A DNA stretch of 64,000 nucleotides from Paracoccus sigandri. Its GTDB lineage: Bacteria; Pseudomonadota; Alphaproteobacteria; Rhodobacterales; Rhodobacteraceae. Under the pieces are notes generated by a model. That model was not told the DNA's origin. It made no database searches and worked only from the letters and a program-made list of their open reading frames with translations. Location of the stretch: assembly GCF_003709565.1 (NCBI RefSeq), contig NZ_QNRC01000003.1:124001-188000 (forward strand). Direction: 5' to 3'. The translations under genes and the position numbers were made by a program. Of the stretch, positions 35,078 through 44,662 are shown in pieces (the first letter of the stretch is position 1; every line of letters begins with the position of its first letter).

Positions 35078-36040
35078 CTACCTTGCGTTCCGCCGCAGAT
35101 TGCCGGGCGAGGTGCCGATCACGCGCTTGAAGGCGCGGGTGAATGCCGCCTGCGAGCCGTATCCCAGCCGATGCGCGACCGAGGCGACCGAGCTGCCCTC
35201 TTGCGCCAGCCATCCCGCAGCGATCCGCATCCGCAGATCCGTGACATAGCGCAGCGGGCTGACCCCGACGATCGATGTGAAACGCTCGGAAAACACCGAT
35301 CGCGAGGCGCCCATCAGGTCGGCCATCGCCGGGATGTTCCATTCACGGCCCGGATCCTTGTGCAGCGCGACCAGGACGCGGGCCAGGCGCGGATCGCGAA
35401 GGGCGGTGATCACGCCGGATGCGTTGTCGCAGCCGCATTCGATCCAGCCCCGCACGATCAGGGCGGCGACCACATCCGCCAGCCGTGCCAGGATGCCCGC
35501 CGAGCCGGGACGGTCCTCGGCCATTTCGATCTCCATCGCGGCAAGGATGGCGTGCATCTCGGGCTGGCGCTCCATCAGGTCGTCGACCGCCATCGCCTCG
35601 GGCATCAGCGCGACCAGGGGATGCATGGTGACCAGGTCAAGCTCCATCACGCCGGTCAGGATGGTGGTGTCCGTGCTGCGGCAAGCCAAGGCATTGCAGT
35701 CCCGGATCTCGGCGAAGGCCTGGCAGCGGGGCTCGGGCGTATAGCTTCCGAAATCACGGGCGGCGACGCGCGGCGCCGACAGGATCTGGTGCGGATGACC
35801 GCGGGGGATCAGCACCGCGCCCCCCGCCCTGACCCGTCGAGGCGGCAGGCCCGAGACCGTCACCAATGCCTCGCCCTGCCCGACGAAATGGAAGCGCGCG
35901 CCGCCGCCCGCGTCGAAATTCACCCCGAACGGCGGCGACAACCGCAGCCGCCAATAGCGTGCCCCGCGCAGGCGCATCCCCAGAAGCACCTCGGTCACCG
36001 CATCGCTGCGGTCGGCAGGTTCGGCTTTTCGATCAAGCAT
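35078..36040 (-). CDS. AraC-family regulator with N-terminal cupin
   Basis: A 320-residue regulator. The N-terminal part (about 1-180) is of the cupin_6 type found in AraC regulators; the C-terminal double helix-turn-helix is clear ('IPAMADLMGASRSVFSERF' and 'SVASVAHRLGYGSQAAFTRAFKRVIGTSPGNLRR'). It is divergent from the MFS exporter at 36119 with only 78 bases between, so it probably activates that gene. ATG 36040 fits the domain start; an ATG at 36064 adds eight residues. Confidence 0.85.
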   Translation of the reverse strand: MLDRKAEPADRSDAVTEVLLGMRLRGARYWRLRLSPPFGVNFDAGGGARFHFVGQGEALVTVSGLPPRRVRAGGAVLIPRGHPHQILSAPRVAARDFGSYTPEPRCQAFAEIRDCNALACRSTDTTILTGVMELDLVTMHPLVALMPEAMAVDDLMERQPEMHAILAAMEIEMAEDRPGSAGILARLADVVAALIVRGWIECGCDNASGVITALRDPRLARVLVALHKDPGREWNIPAMADLMGASRSVFSERFTSIVGVSPLRYVTDLRMRIAAGWLAQEGSSVASVAHRLGYGSQAAFTRAFKRVIGTSPGNLRRNAR

Positions 36041-36118
36041 GACGGATAAACTGGCATGGATCATCCGGGATTTCCAGCCAGATTCTACGAATACCCTCCT
36101 TCTTCTCAAGGACTGCAC

Positions 36119-37324
36119 ATGCCGACAGATATTTCGACCCCGACGGATATCGCCGATCTTTCACTCGACGCTGCCCGCCCCGACCGGCCTGCCTGGGGCG
36201 CGGTCCTGTCCATGTCGCTTGGCGTCTTCGCGCTGGTCACGGCCGAGTTCCTGCCCGCCAGCCTGCTGACCCCCCTGGCCGAAGGCCTGCAGATCAGCAA
36301 GGGCGCGGCCGGGCAGGCCGTCACGGCGACGGCCTTCGTGGCGCTGATCACCAGCCTGCTCATCTCGACGCTCGCCCGCGGGCTGGACCGGCGGATCGTG
36401 CTGATGGGGCTGTCCATGCTGCTCATCGTCTCCAACCTGATCGTTGCCGCCGCGCCGGGCCTGGCAACGCTGCTGCTTGGCCGGATCCTGATGGGCGTCG
36501 CCCTCGGCGGTTTCTGGAGCCTGTCCGTGGCGACCGTCATGCGGCTGGTGCCGGAGAACGCCATCCCCCGCGCGCTGGCGATCATGTTCATGGGCGTGTC
36601 GGCCGCGACCGTCCTTGCGGTTCCGGTCGGCAGCTATCTGGGCGCGCTGGTCGGATGGCGCGGCGTCTTTCTGGCCGCAACCGGGCTGGGCGTGCTGGCC
36701 TTGCTGGTCCAGTTCCTGACCCTGCCCGCGCTTCCCGCCCAGGGCAACGGCCGCCCCGGCATATTGCTGGAGGTGCTTCGCCGCCCCGGCATGGGCATCG
36801 GCATGATCGCCGTCCTGCTGGTCTTTGCCGGCCATTTCACCTTCTTCACCTATATCCGCCCGTTCCTCGAAAACGTGACCGGCGTCGGCGTGGAGGGCGT
36901 GACCGCGATCCTCTTCGCCTTCGGCCTGGCGAATTTCGCCGGCACCTACCTGATCGCCTACGTCATCGAGCGTTCACTGTGGCTTGCATTGCTGCTGATG
37001 CCGCTGGTCATGGCGGCTCTGGCGCTGCTGCTGACGTCCTTCGGCGGCGCGGCACCGCTGGACGCGGGCATGATCGCGCTGTGGGGGCTGGTCTTCGCGG
37101 GCGTGCCGGTGGCCTGGTCCACCTGGATCACCCGCACCATTCCCGACCAGGCGGAAGCCGGCGGCAGCCTGATCGTGGCGGCGATCAACTTTGCCATCGC
37201 GTCCGGCGCCGGCCTCGGCGGTGTCGCGCTGGAAATCTTTGGTCCGCGCGGCGTGTTCCTGATCAGCGGCCTGATCCTTGCCGCGGCAACGGCGATCATC
37301 CTGACACGGATCAGAGCCAGATAG
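36119..37324 (+). CDS. MFS transporter of the DHA1 drug/nucleoside efflux type
   Basis: A 401-residue protein with 12 predicted membrane helices. 'VTAEFLPASLLTPLAEGLQIS' in helix 1 is the DHA1 signature seen in NepI, AraJ and related exporters, and the motif-A loop carries 'LARGLDRR'. AAGGA lies six bases before ATG 36119. It is divergent from the AraC gene. Export of a drug, nucleoside or metabolite is likely; substrate not determined. Confidence 0.85.
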   Translation: MPTDISTPTDIADLSLDAARPDRPAWGAVLSMSLGVFALVTAEFLPASLLTPLAEGLQISKGAAGQAVTATAFVALITSLLISTLARGLDRRIVLMGLSMLLIVSNLIVAAAPGLATLLLGRILMGVALGGFWSLSVATVMRLVPENAIPRALAIMFMGVSAATVLAVPVGSYLGALVGWRGVFLAATGLGVLALLVQFLTLPALPAQGNGRPGILLEVLRRPGMGIGMIAVLLVFAGHFTFFTYIRPFLENVTGVGVEGVTAILFAFGLANFAGTYLIAYVIERSLWLALLLMPLVMAALALLLTSFGGAAPLDAGMIALWGLVFAGVPVAWSTWITRTIPDQAEAGGSLIVAAINFAIASGAGLGGVALEIFGPRGVFLISGLILAAATAIILTRIRAR

Positions 37325-37479
37325 CGACCGTGGCGCTTGCGGGGCGGTTTCGCGGATGACCAACTGGCATCTGCGTCAGCCCCCCGCCGGGCGGTAGGCT
37401 TCCGAACCCGGCCCCGCAGTGACGGCCGCCCTTCGGCTCCGCGAACCGCGCAGGATGCCGGCCGGTGTCCGGCTTGCGC

Positions 37480-38070
37480 TCATTGCCTCGATGCCTTTTC
37501 CGAGACGGTGATACCCGCAAACCCGCCGCTTGCCGTTTTCCGGGCGATCGGATGCAGGTCCACCCGGACGCTCCGCCAGGCAAGGATCCGGGCGGGATCT
37601 TCGCTCTGGAATGTCATGAAGCGCCGGTTCTTCACGTCGACGAAATCGACCCACAGATACCCCCAGCCGTCGGTATCGCCGACACTTGGCAGATCGGCGG
37701 ACGCGCGGCAGAGGGGGATGCCATGAACGCGAAGATCACGCGCTGGCGGCCCCAGATATAGCTGCCCTGCGAGAGCTTCCGGGGCGCTTAGATATATGGC
37801 CATGACGATTTCACCATCCTTCGGCGACGGCATCGGTCCCGAAATGGAAACGTCCATGTCCTTGAAGACCAGCTGTTCCATGCAGGGCTGATCCCGGACC
37901 TGCACACCGGTATCGCCTCGCCGCAGCGGCTCGCCATATTCGGCATCGAGATCGGCGCCAAGATCGACTGGCCTCCAGGATAATTCCATGAGGATCCTTT
38001 CGAGACCTACCCATGTCAGACCGACCAGAAGCGCGGCCACCAGCCCAACGCGACGCCATCTCATTTTCAT
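37480..38070 (-). CDS. Hypothetical protein with N-terminal membrane anchor
   Basis: A 196-residue protein of unknown family. Residues 8-28 form one hydrophobic helix after a basic start (MKMRWRR), so it is a signal anchor or uncleaved signal; the rest is probably periplasmic. Two Cys and repeated 'WVDF'/'GWGYLW' aromatic patches are visible. It is convergent with the MFS gene. Its start follows immediately after an open frame of 67 codons on the same strand. No function can be given. Confidence 0.5.
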   Translation of the reverse strand: MKMRWRRVGLVAALLVGLTWVGLERILMELSWRPVDLGADLDAEYGEPLRRGDTGVQVRDQPCMEQLVFKDMDVSISGPMPSPKDGEIVMAIYLSAPEALAGQLYLGPPARDLRVHGIPLCRASADLPSVGDTDGWGYLWVDFVDVKNRRFMTFQSEDPARILAWRSVRVDLHPIARKTASGGFAGITVSEKASRQ

Positions 38071-38456
38071 TCACTTTCTTCCGCTACGAAACGCATCCTT
38101 CCGGATGGGTTCTCGGGCGCGTGTCGCCCTCGACCACATCTTCAAAGGCCCCATCCGGATGCCACAATACTCGCAAGCCATCACCTGCCCAGTCTCCGAC
38201 ATTTCGACCGGGGCCGAAACATCCGCTGGCTGGCCCGCGCTAGAAAGGCAGCAGCCTCCCTTCCCCGCACGCAAACCCGCACCGCTGCACTGAGGACAGG
38301 CTGTTGGCCATCATGTATCATGCGCAGCGGAAAGGCGGCGAAAGCGGACCGTGAAAGAACCCCGCGGTCTCTGGAGTTCGCGGTTGACGGTCGCCGGCGA
38401 CAAGGGAATGAAGGTGCAGCGCAATTGCCGAGAAACCGGGAGGAGCAGTTGAGGGC
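38071..38456. other. 386-base stretch without a confident gene
   Basis: No well-supported gene. The minus strand has an open frame, 38071-38274, that abuts the start of the gene at 38070 (TGAATG) and contains 'MACEYCGIRMGPLKMW', but it has no clear Shine-Dalgarno or recognised family. The right part contains the GGGAGGAG ribosome site of the small gene at 38457. I see no RNA gene, repeat or terminator. Confidence 0.4.
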
Positions 38457-38732
38457 ATGACGCCGGAACAACGCATCGCCGAGCTGGAGGCGAACCTCAC
38501 CGCGACCAGGCGGGCGGCGACCGACATGATGATCGACATGGGGCTGGCGATTGCGAAGACCCCGGAGGACCGCGAGCAGGCGGCAAAGGTCTTTGACAAG
38601 GCCGCCGCAGACCCGGATCCCGTGATTGCCGAGATGGCGGCGGCGGTCGCGAAGGCACTGCGGCAGCGCTGCCGCCTGATGAGCGAGACATGGGCTGAAA
38701 GGGTAAAGGCGGCGGTGGAGCGAGAGGATTGA
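38457..38732 (+). CDS. Small hypothetical helical protein
   Basis: A 91-residue, highly charged and Ala-rich protein, predicted almost fully helical ('PEQRIAELEANLTATRRAA', then 'KTPEDREQAAKVFDKAAADP'). GGGAGGAG lies about 13 bases before the ATG. It has no membrane segment or Cys motif. I do not recognise a family. It lies between the hypothetical gene region and the convergent membrane protein at 38851; a continuing frame from 38736 is probably not coding. Confidence 0.5.
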   Translation: MTPEQRIAELEANLTATRRAATDMMIDMGLAIAKTPEDREQAAKVFDKAAADPDPVIAEMAAAVAKALRQRCRLMSETWAERVKAAVERED

Positions 38733-38850
38733 GCCATGGCCGGCGGCCGCCTCGACCCATCGGCCGCAGCTGCCGATCACCTGCTGAAACCCGCGGTGCT
38801 GCTGGCCGAGGCGGCAAGATTCGCTCCGCCAGAGATCTGCCAAGGCAATG

Positions 38851-40164
38851 TCAGGCGGCGCGCGCCTGCTGCGCCCGGCCGGCCAGCTCCAGCCCGGCGG
38901 CAAGGATGCAGAACTGCACCACGCTGACGACCAGCCCGTCCTGGGGCTGACCCGGCGCGCCGAACAGCAGGCTGAGCGGCGTGACCAGCACCTGCCAGGT
39001 CAAGTGATCCTGCGGCCCGATCAGTTCCGCCACGCCGAGCCAGGCCCACCGGCCCAGCCAGTCCGCCAGCCGCCACAGCACGATGACCGAGACCGACAGC
39101 GCGACGCCGGCCGACCCGGCCAGCAGCACGCCATTGACCACCGCGTGCCAGCGCTTGACCAGCCCGGTCCAGAAATGGCCCAGGAAATCCGTGACCGGCC
39201 GGGGCAGCGCCTGCCAGCGTTCCAGCGCGCGGCCGGCCAGGCGGCGGGTGGCGTCGCTCATCATGTCCAGGTCGTGGCCATAGACGATGGCGCCCAGGTT
39301 GAACCAGACCAGCGGCAGCAGCGCATACCAGAACAGCGATGTCAGGAACGGCCAGGGCCGGAATTCCGGCGCCCAGTCGACCGGCCGGACCGAGGCATCG
39401 GCGATCTGCGCCCAGGCCGCCGGCAACAGCTGCCGCAGCCATTCGCCCGGCGGCGGCAGCCCGGCCAGCCAGTCGACCAGCTGCGCCTCCCAGCCCGAGA
39501 CGACATAGAGGCCCAGCAGCACCCAGCTGGCCTCGCAGGCGACGACCAGCAGAGGCCAGAACCCCGCGCCGGTCCGCTTGTGCAGCGCCTTGGCGGCGCG
39601 GCGGATCGCCCATGTCACCGCCACCGCCACGGCCACCCAGAGGGTGCCGCCGACCTCCAGCGCGGCCGGGCCCATCTCGGGATCGGCAAAGTCGATCCGC
39701 TCCATCTGCGCGGCAAGGAAGATCTGCGAATAGTCGCGCAGCGTGTTCCCCAGAAGGCCCCAGCCCGCGTAATAGGCATAGAAGGGGATCAGCACCGCCA
39801 GCAGCGCCCCGGCAAGGAGGCCGGCGCGGGGCGCGCGCCCCTCCGGTTCCGGCGCGGCCATGGCCTCGCGCGCCTGCCTGCGGCGGCGGCGCAGGCGGAT
39901 ATTGGGCAGCCCGTCGCGCAGGATGACGAACATGGCGACGAAGACCACCAGCTGCAGCAGGATCACCGGCACCAGCGCGATCAGCCCGGCGACGCGGCTG
40001 AGAAAGCCGATCTCGACCGCCGCCCGCATCAGGATCAGCTTGAACAGCGTCCCGCCCATCCACAGCGCCGCCAGCGCGGCCCCGTAGCTGCGCAGCAGGC
40101 TTGCGCTGAGCGCGACATGCCGGCCGACAAGCCGCAGCGGATCGGGGCGCAGGGGATCGGGCAT
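38851..40164 (-). CDS. Uncharacterised multi-pass membrane protein
   Basis: A 437-residue protein with about eight predicted membrane helices and a basic cytoplasmic loop ('NIRLRRRRRQAREA', about residues 100-113). The first helix pair is followed by 'LIALVPVILLQLVVFVAMFVILRDG'. It belongs to no transporter family that I can name. It lies 93 bases downstream of rhaI in the same direction but does not belong to known rha loci; co-transcription is possible. Confidence 0.65.
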   Translation of the reverse strand: MPDPLRPDPLRLVGRHVALSASLLRSYGAALAALWMGGTLFKLILMRAAVEIGFLSRVAGLIALVPVILLQLVVFVAMFVILRDGLPNIRLRRRRRQAREAMAAPEPEGRAPRAGLLAGALLAVLIPFYAYYAGWGLLGNTLRDYSQIFLAAQMERIDFADPEMGPAALEVGGTLWVAVAVAVTWAIRRAAKALHKRTGAGFWPLLVVACEASWVLLGLYVVSGWEAQLVDWLAGLPPPGEWLRQLLPAAWAQIADASVRPVDWAPEFRPWPFLTSLFWYALLPLVWFNLGAIVYGHDLDMMSDATRRLAGRALERWQALPRPVTDFLGHFWTGLVKRWHAVVNGVLLAGSAGVALSVSVIVLWRLADWLGRWAWLGVAELIGPQDHLTWQVLVTPLSLLFGAPGQPQDGLVVSVVQFCILAAGLELAGRAQQARAA

Positions 40165-40257
40165 GGGCCGCAGGATCGCAACGGATCCGCCCGACGGCAA
40201 GCCGTTGGCCCGCCGACCGGAAAAGTCCCGCCGATGCGGCGCGAAACGCCCGCCGGT

Positions 40258-41532
40258 TCAGACGATGCCGCCCCCGCCGCCGGCGATCCGGGGCCGTTCC
40301 GCCGCGACCCGCGCCCGATAGCCGGATGCGCGGAAGGTCGCGACCGGATCGATCGCGGCCCCCTTGCGCAGCCGCGCCATTTGCAGGATCGGCTCGACAT
40401 CGGTGCGGAACGCCTGCCGCAGCACCGCCGCCGCCATCAGCGCATCGTTATCCTGCCGATAGCCCTCCAGCGCCGCCCGGTCGACCAGGCTGGCCTGCAC
40501 GAAGGCGCGCTGGATCGCGGCGGCCGAGACGATCAGGCTTTCGATCGGATCGGTGACATTGTGGCTCTGGTCGATCATGTGGGCCAGGTCCAGGCCGGGC
40601 GTATCCTCCAGCTCGACCAGCTCGTTGAAGACCAGGAACAGCCGGAAGGGCTCGATCGTGCCGGCGTCCAGGTCGTCGTCGCCATATTTGCTGTCGTTGA
40701 AGTGGAAGCCGCCCAGCTTGCCCGCCCGGATCAGCCGCGCCACGATCATCTCGATATTCACATTGGGCGCGTGATGGCCCAGATCGACCAGGCATTGCGC
40801 CTGCGGGCCCAGCTCCTGCGCGGTCATCAGGCTGGTGCCCCAGTCCTGCACCACGGTCGAATAGAAGGCCGGCTCATAGATCTTGTGTTCGGAAAAGATC
40901 CGCCAATCCTCGGGCAGCCCGGCATAGATCGCCTTCATCGAATCCAGATAGCGATCGAACTGCCGCGACAGCGAGGTCTGGCCGGGAAAGTTCGAGCCGT
41001 CGCCGATCCAGACCGTCAGCGCCTTCGCGCCGATGGCGCGGCCGATCTCGATGCATTCCAGGTTGTGCTCGACGGCCTGCCGCCGCACGCCCGCATCGGT
41101 ATGGGACAGCGACCCGAACTTGTAGCTGAGCGCCTGGTCCGGCTGGTCCTGGAAGGTGTTGGAATTCATCGCATCGAAGCCCAGCCCCAGCGCCGCGGCC
41201 TTTTCGCGCAGCAGGGCCGGGTCGGCCCTGTCCCAGGGGACATGCAGGCTGACGCGCGGCGTCGCGCCGCCAAGCTGGTGGATCACGCCGCAATCCTCCA
41301 GCTTGTCCATGATGCCGCGCGGCTCTCCGTCGCCCGGAAAGCGGGCGAAGCGGGTGCCGCCGGTGCCGGTGCCCCAGCTGGGGACCGCGACGCCAAAGGC
41401 CATCGCGCGGGCGGTCAGCGCCTCGATCTCCACGCCGCGCCGCGCCAGCTGGGCGCCAAGCGCGTCGTAATCGGCGGCAAGGTCGGCTTCGCGGGCGGCG
41501 TTTTCCTGTTCGATCACCGATTTCATGGCCAT
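40258..41532 (-). CDS. rhaI: L-rhamnose isomerase (RhaI type)
   Basis: A 424-residue isomerase of the rhizobial/Pseudomonas RhaI type, converting L-rhamnose to L-rhamnulose. The metal and catalytic region is visible: 'FSEHKIYEPAFYS', 'CLVDLGHHAPNVNIE' and 'GGFHFNDSKYGDDDLD', which supply the Glu, Asp and His ligands of the xylose-isomerase-like barrel. The ATG at 41532 shares one base with the rhaD stop (TGATG); an ATG six bases later is possible. Transcribed after rhaD and divergent from rhaRSTPQUK. Confidence 0.93.
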   Translation of the reverse strand: MAMKSVIEQENAAREADLAADYDALGAQLARRGVEIEALTARAMAFGVAVPSWGTGTGGTRFARFPGDGEPRGIMDKLEDCGVIHQLGGATPRVSLHVPWDRADPALLREKAAALGLGFDAMNSNTFQDQPDQALSYKFGSLSHTDAGVRRQAVEHNLECIEIGRAIGAKALTVWIGDGSNFPGQTSLSRQFDRYLDSMKAIYAGLPEDWRIFSEHKIYEPAFYSTVVQDWGTSLMTAQELGPQAQCLVDLGHHAPNVNIEMIVARLIRAGKLGGFHFNDSKYGDDDLDAGTIEPFRLFLVFNELVELEDTPGLDLAHMIDQSHNVTDPIESLIVSAAAIQRAFVQASLVDRAALEGYRQDNDALMAAAVLRQAFRTDVEPILQMARLRKGAAIDPVATFRASGYRARVAAERPRIAGGGGGIV

Positions 41533-43634
41533 CACCGCGTGAAGGCCTGGACGTTGCCGGCATCGACATTCAGGATGTTCCCGGTCGATTTGGCCGACAG
41601 GTCGGCGGCGAAGAAATACACCCCCTCGGCGATGTCCTCGGGCAGGACCGAGCGTTTCAGCAGCGACCGCTGGCGATACATCTCCTCCAGCCCCTGCTTG
41701 TCGGTGCCATAGGTCGAGGCGCGCTGGTCCAGCCATTCGCCTTCCCAGATCTTCGAGCCGCGCAGCACCGCGTCGGGATTGACCACGTTGACGCGGATCC
41801 CCGCCTCGGCCCCTTCCAGCGCCAGGCAGCGAGCCAGGTGGATCTCGGCCGCCTTGGCGGTGCAATAGGCGCTGGCATTGGGGCTGGCCGCCAGCCCGTT
41901 CTTCGAGGCCACGAAGACGACCGAGCCGCCGATGCCCTGCACCCGCATCATGCGGAACGCCTCGCGGCTGACCAGGAAATAGCCGGTGGACAGGATGTCC
42001 ATGTTCCGGTTCCACAAGGCCAGCGAGGTCTCCTCGACGGGCGCCGAGGAGGCGATCCCGGCATTCGAGACCAGGATGTCGATGCCGCCGAACTCGACCC
42101 CCATCGCGGCATAGGCATCACCCACCTGCGCCTCGCTGGTCACGTTCATCGGCACGCCGCGCAGGACGTCCTTTCCGTAGCGGATGGAAAGATTTTCTAC
42201 CGTCGCCGCCAGCGCCTCGGCGTCGATATCGGCCAGCATCACGCAGGCGCCTTCGCGCAGGAAACGCTCGGCCGTGGCCGCGCCGATGCCGCCCGCCCCG
42301 CCAGTGACCAGCGCCACCCGCCCCGCCAGCGATTTCGGCCTGGGCATCCGCTGCAGCTTCGCCTCTTCCAGCAGCCAGTATTCGATGTCGAAGGCTTCCT
42401 GTTCCGGCAGGCCCTGATAGGTCGACACCGCGCTGGCCCCGCGCATCACGTTGATCGCGTTCACGTAGAACTCACCCGAGATCCGCGCCGTCGCCTTGTC
42501 CAGCGCGAAGGTGATCATGCCGACGCCGGGCACCAGGTAGACGACCGCGTTCGGATCGCGCAAAGCCGGGCTGTCGGGATGCTTGCAGCGTTCGTAATAG
42601 GCGGTGTAATCCGCGCGGTAATCGGCGACGGCCTTGTCCAGCCCGGCGATGGTCGCGTCCAGGTCGGGATTGGCCGGGTCGAAATCCACCACCAGCGGCC
42701 GGATCTTGGTGCGCAGGAAATGGTCGGGGCAAGAGGTGCCAAGCGGCGCCAGCGCCTCCAGCATCTGCGATCCGACGAATTCCAGGACGGCGGGCTGGTC
42801 GTCGAAATGGCCGACCTTGTGACGATCGCCCGAGATCAGGCCCCGGATCACCGGCATCAGCCGCGCGGCTATCGCGCGGCGCTGATCCGCCTCCAGCGTG
42901 ACCCGCTTCGCGCCGCCGAAGGCGGGCTTGCCGGCGGTCTTCACCTCCAGCCAGGCGGCGGCCTTGTTGATGATCTCCAGCGTGGTCAGATAGCAGTCCT
43001 TCGCGTCATCCGCCCAGGTGAACAGCCCGTGGCTTTCCAGCACGCAGCCCCTGGCCCGCGGGTTCTTGGTCGCGAATTTCTCCAGCCACAGGCCCAGTTC
43101 GTAGCCGGGCTTCTTCCAGGGCAGCCAGCCGATCTCGTCGCCGAAGATCTCGGCCGTCAGTTCGCGCGAATTGGTCGAGGCCGCGATGGCGATGATCGCG
43201 TCGGAATGGACGTGATCGACATGGCGGCGGGGCACATAGGCATGCAGCGGCGTGTCGATGCTGGCGGCGCGCGGGTTCAGCCCGAAGGTGCAATGCGGCA
43301 GATAGCCGACCATCTCGTCCTCGAAGGCCGGGCCGCGATACTTGCCCTTCAGCGCCCGCAGCCGGTCCATGTAGAGCGTCGCGAAACCGTCCATCTTCAT
43401 CGAGCCGATATCGCCGCCCGAACCCTTGACCCACAGCACCTCGACCGGCGCGCCGGTCAGCGGATCGACCTCCTGGACCTTGGCGCTGGTATTGCCGCCG
43501 CCGTAATTCGTCACCCGCTTGTCCGAGCCCAGCAGGTTCGACCGGTAGAGCAGCTTTTCCGATTCGCTCATCGACGCGGCGCGGGCGTCGTCCCACAGGT
43601 TTTCAAGCCGGTTGGCGGCGATGGTCGTGGTCAT
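41532..43634 (-). CDS. rhaD: Bifunctional rhamnulose-1-phosphate aldolase / L-lactaldehyde dehydrogenase
   Basis: A 700-residue fusion. Residues 1 to about 420 are a class II aldolase domain with the metal-binding 'RHVDHVHSDAIIAIA' and 'LESHGLFTW'; residues about 440-700 are an SDR domain with 'VTGGAGGIGAATAE', 'VSNAGI' and the YxxxK motif in 'YCTAKAAE'. The first half splits rhamnulose-1-phosphate to DHAP and L-lactaldehyde; the second oxidises lactaldehyde. GGGAGG before ATG 43634 fixes the start; the frame upstream is not coding. The operators at 43707-43794 lie in the divergent region to rhaR. Confidence 0.93.
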   Translation of the reverse strand: MTTTIAANRLENLWDDARAASMSESEKLLYRSNLLGSDKRVTNYGGGNTSAKVQEVDPLTGAPVEVLWVKGSGGDIGSMKMDGFATLYMDRLRALKGKYRGPAFEDEMVGYLPHCTFGLNPRAASIDTPLHAYVPRRHVDHVHSDAIIAIAASTNSRELTAEIFGDEIGWLPWKKPGYELGLWLEKFATKNPRARGCVLESHGLFTWADDAKDCYLTTLEIINKAAAWLEVKTAGKPAFGGAKRVTLEADQRRAIAARLMPVIRGLISGDRHKVGHFDDQPAVLEFVGSQMLEALAPLGTSCPDHFLRTKIRPLVVDFDPANPDLDATIAGLDKAVADYRADYTAYYERCKHPDSPALRDPNAVVYLVPGVGMITFALDKATARISGEFYVNAINVMRGASAVSTYQGLPEQEAFDIEYWLLEEAKLQRMPRPKSLAGRVALVTGGAGGIGAATAERFLREGACVMLADIDAEALAATVENLSIRYGKDVLRGVPMNVTSEAQVGDAYAAMGVEFGGIDILVSNAGIASSAPVEETSLALWNRNMDILSTGYFLVSREAFRMMRVQGIGGSVVFVASKNGLAASPNASAYCTAKAAEIHLARCLALEGAEAGIRVNVVNPDAVLRGSKIWEGEWLDQRASTYGTDKQGLEEMYRQRSLLKRSVLPEDIAEGVYFFAADLSAKSTGNILNVDAGNVQAFTR

Positions 43635-43706
43635 GGTTGCCTCCCTTGCAGCCGGCAGGACGCCGCGCCTTCGACCCCTGAAATAGGTCCGGGAATCGCC
43701 AAATGT

Positions 43707-43794
43707 CAATCAATTTCGATCATATTCAATCATTGTGCAGCTGCAGAAACCGTTTCTGCGACTGAAAATGATTGACAGTGATCGAAAATGATGG
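43707..43794. promoter_or_regulatory. Large inverted repeat plus central palindrome in the rhaD/rhaR divergent region
   Basis: A 29-base arm at 43707-43735 is matched in inverted orientation by 43766-43794; 23 of 29 positions agree, with the blocks AATGATTGA and TGATCGAAA fully conserved. Between them GCAGAAACCGTTTCTGC (43743-43759) is a perfect 17-base palindrome. I infer RhaR (DeoR family) sites in the long arms, controlling both directions. The central palindrome, with odd symmetry about one C, may be for a second regulator. Confidence 0.65.
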
Positions 43795-43820
43795 AGACTG
43801 GTGGCCGAACGGAGGGGCTC

Positions 43821-44627
43821 ATGCTGGAAACCGAACGTCATCGCATCATCCTGTCGGCGGTCCAGGAACGGCCGGTGGTCACGGTGGCCGATCTCTGCGC
43901 GCTGACCGGCGTGTCCGAGGCGACGGTGCGGCGCGACATCGCGCAGCTGCATGTGGCCAAGAAGCTGCGCCGGGTGCGCGGCGGGGCCGAGGCGATCGCG
44001 CCGCCGCAATTCGTGGGCATCAACGCCCGGCCCTTCGCGGTGAACGAGACCCTGCACATCGCCCAGAAGCGCGCCATCGCGCAGGCCGCCGTGGACCTGT
44101 GCGAGGATGGCGACGCGATCATCATCAACGGCGGCACGACCACCTTCCAGATGGTCCATCCGCTGACCACGAAGCGGCTCCAGGTCTTCACCAACAGCTT
44201 TCCCATCGCCGAGCATCTGCTGAAGCAGTCGAAGAACACCGTGCTGCTGCCGGCGGGTGCGATCTATCGCGAACAGAACATCATCCTGTCGCCCTTCGAC
44301 GCCGACGGCAGCAACCATTTCTATGCGCGGCGCATGTTCATGGGCTGCCGCGGCCTTGGCCCGCTGGGGCTGATGGAGGGCGACCCGCTGCTGGTGCAGG
44401 CCGAGCAGAAGCTGATCGGGCAGGCGGACGAGCTGATCGTGCTGGCCGACAGCTCGAAATTCGCGCAGCGCTCCAGCCTGCTGCTGTGCCCGCTGAACCG
44501 CATTCACACCGTCATCACCGATGACGGGATCGAGGATCGCGCCGCCCGGATGCTGGAAGCGGCCGAAATCCGTCTGATCGTGGTCGAACCGGCCGCGTCG
44601 GACCGCAGGAAGCGCGCCGAGGAGTGA
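43821..44627 (+). CDS. rhaR: DeoR-family regulator of rhamnose catabolism
   Basis: A 268-residue DeoR-type regulator. The N-terminal helix-turn-helix reads 'VTVADLCALTGVSEATVRRDI' (about 18-38) and is followed by 'GGAEA'; the sugar-phosphate sensing domain has 'INGGTTTFQMVHPL' and 'SSKFAQRS'. GGAGGGG three bases before ATG 43821 selects this start over ATGs at 43788 and 43791. In Rhizobium leguminosarum RhaR is the negative regulator of the same gene set in the same order. Confidence 0.88.
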   Translation: MLETERHRIILSAVQERPVVTVADLCALTGVSEATVRRDIAQLHVAKKLRRVRGGAEAIAPPQFVGINARPFAVNETLHIAQKRAIAQAAVDLCEDGDAIIINGGTTTFQMVHPLTTKRLQVFTNSFPIAEHLLKQSKNTVLLPAGAIYREQNIILSPFDADGSNHFYARRMFMGCRGLGPLGLMEGDPLLVQAEQKLIGQADELIVLADSSKFAQRSSLLLCPLNRIHTVITDDGIEDRAARMLEAAEIRLIVVEPAASDRRKRAEE

Positions 44628-44662
44628 CGCGCGACAAGACAAGGCTCAGAGGGGAGGAACAC

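Noticed and set aside
38736-38927. 63-codon frame after the small gene at 38457
   Set aside because: It runs into the convergent membrane-protein gene and becomes a low-complexity Arg/Pro/Ala string; no ribosome site of its own.
38848-41712. A 954-codon open frame on the plus strand opposite the membrane protein and rhaI
   Set aside because: Antisense to clear genes, composition of Arg, Gln, His and Asp repeats, no family pattern.
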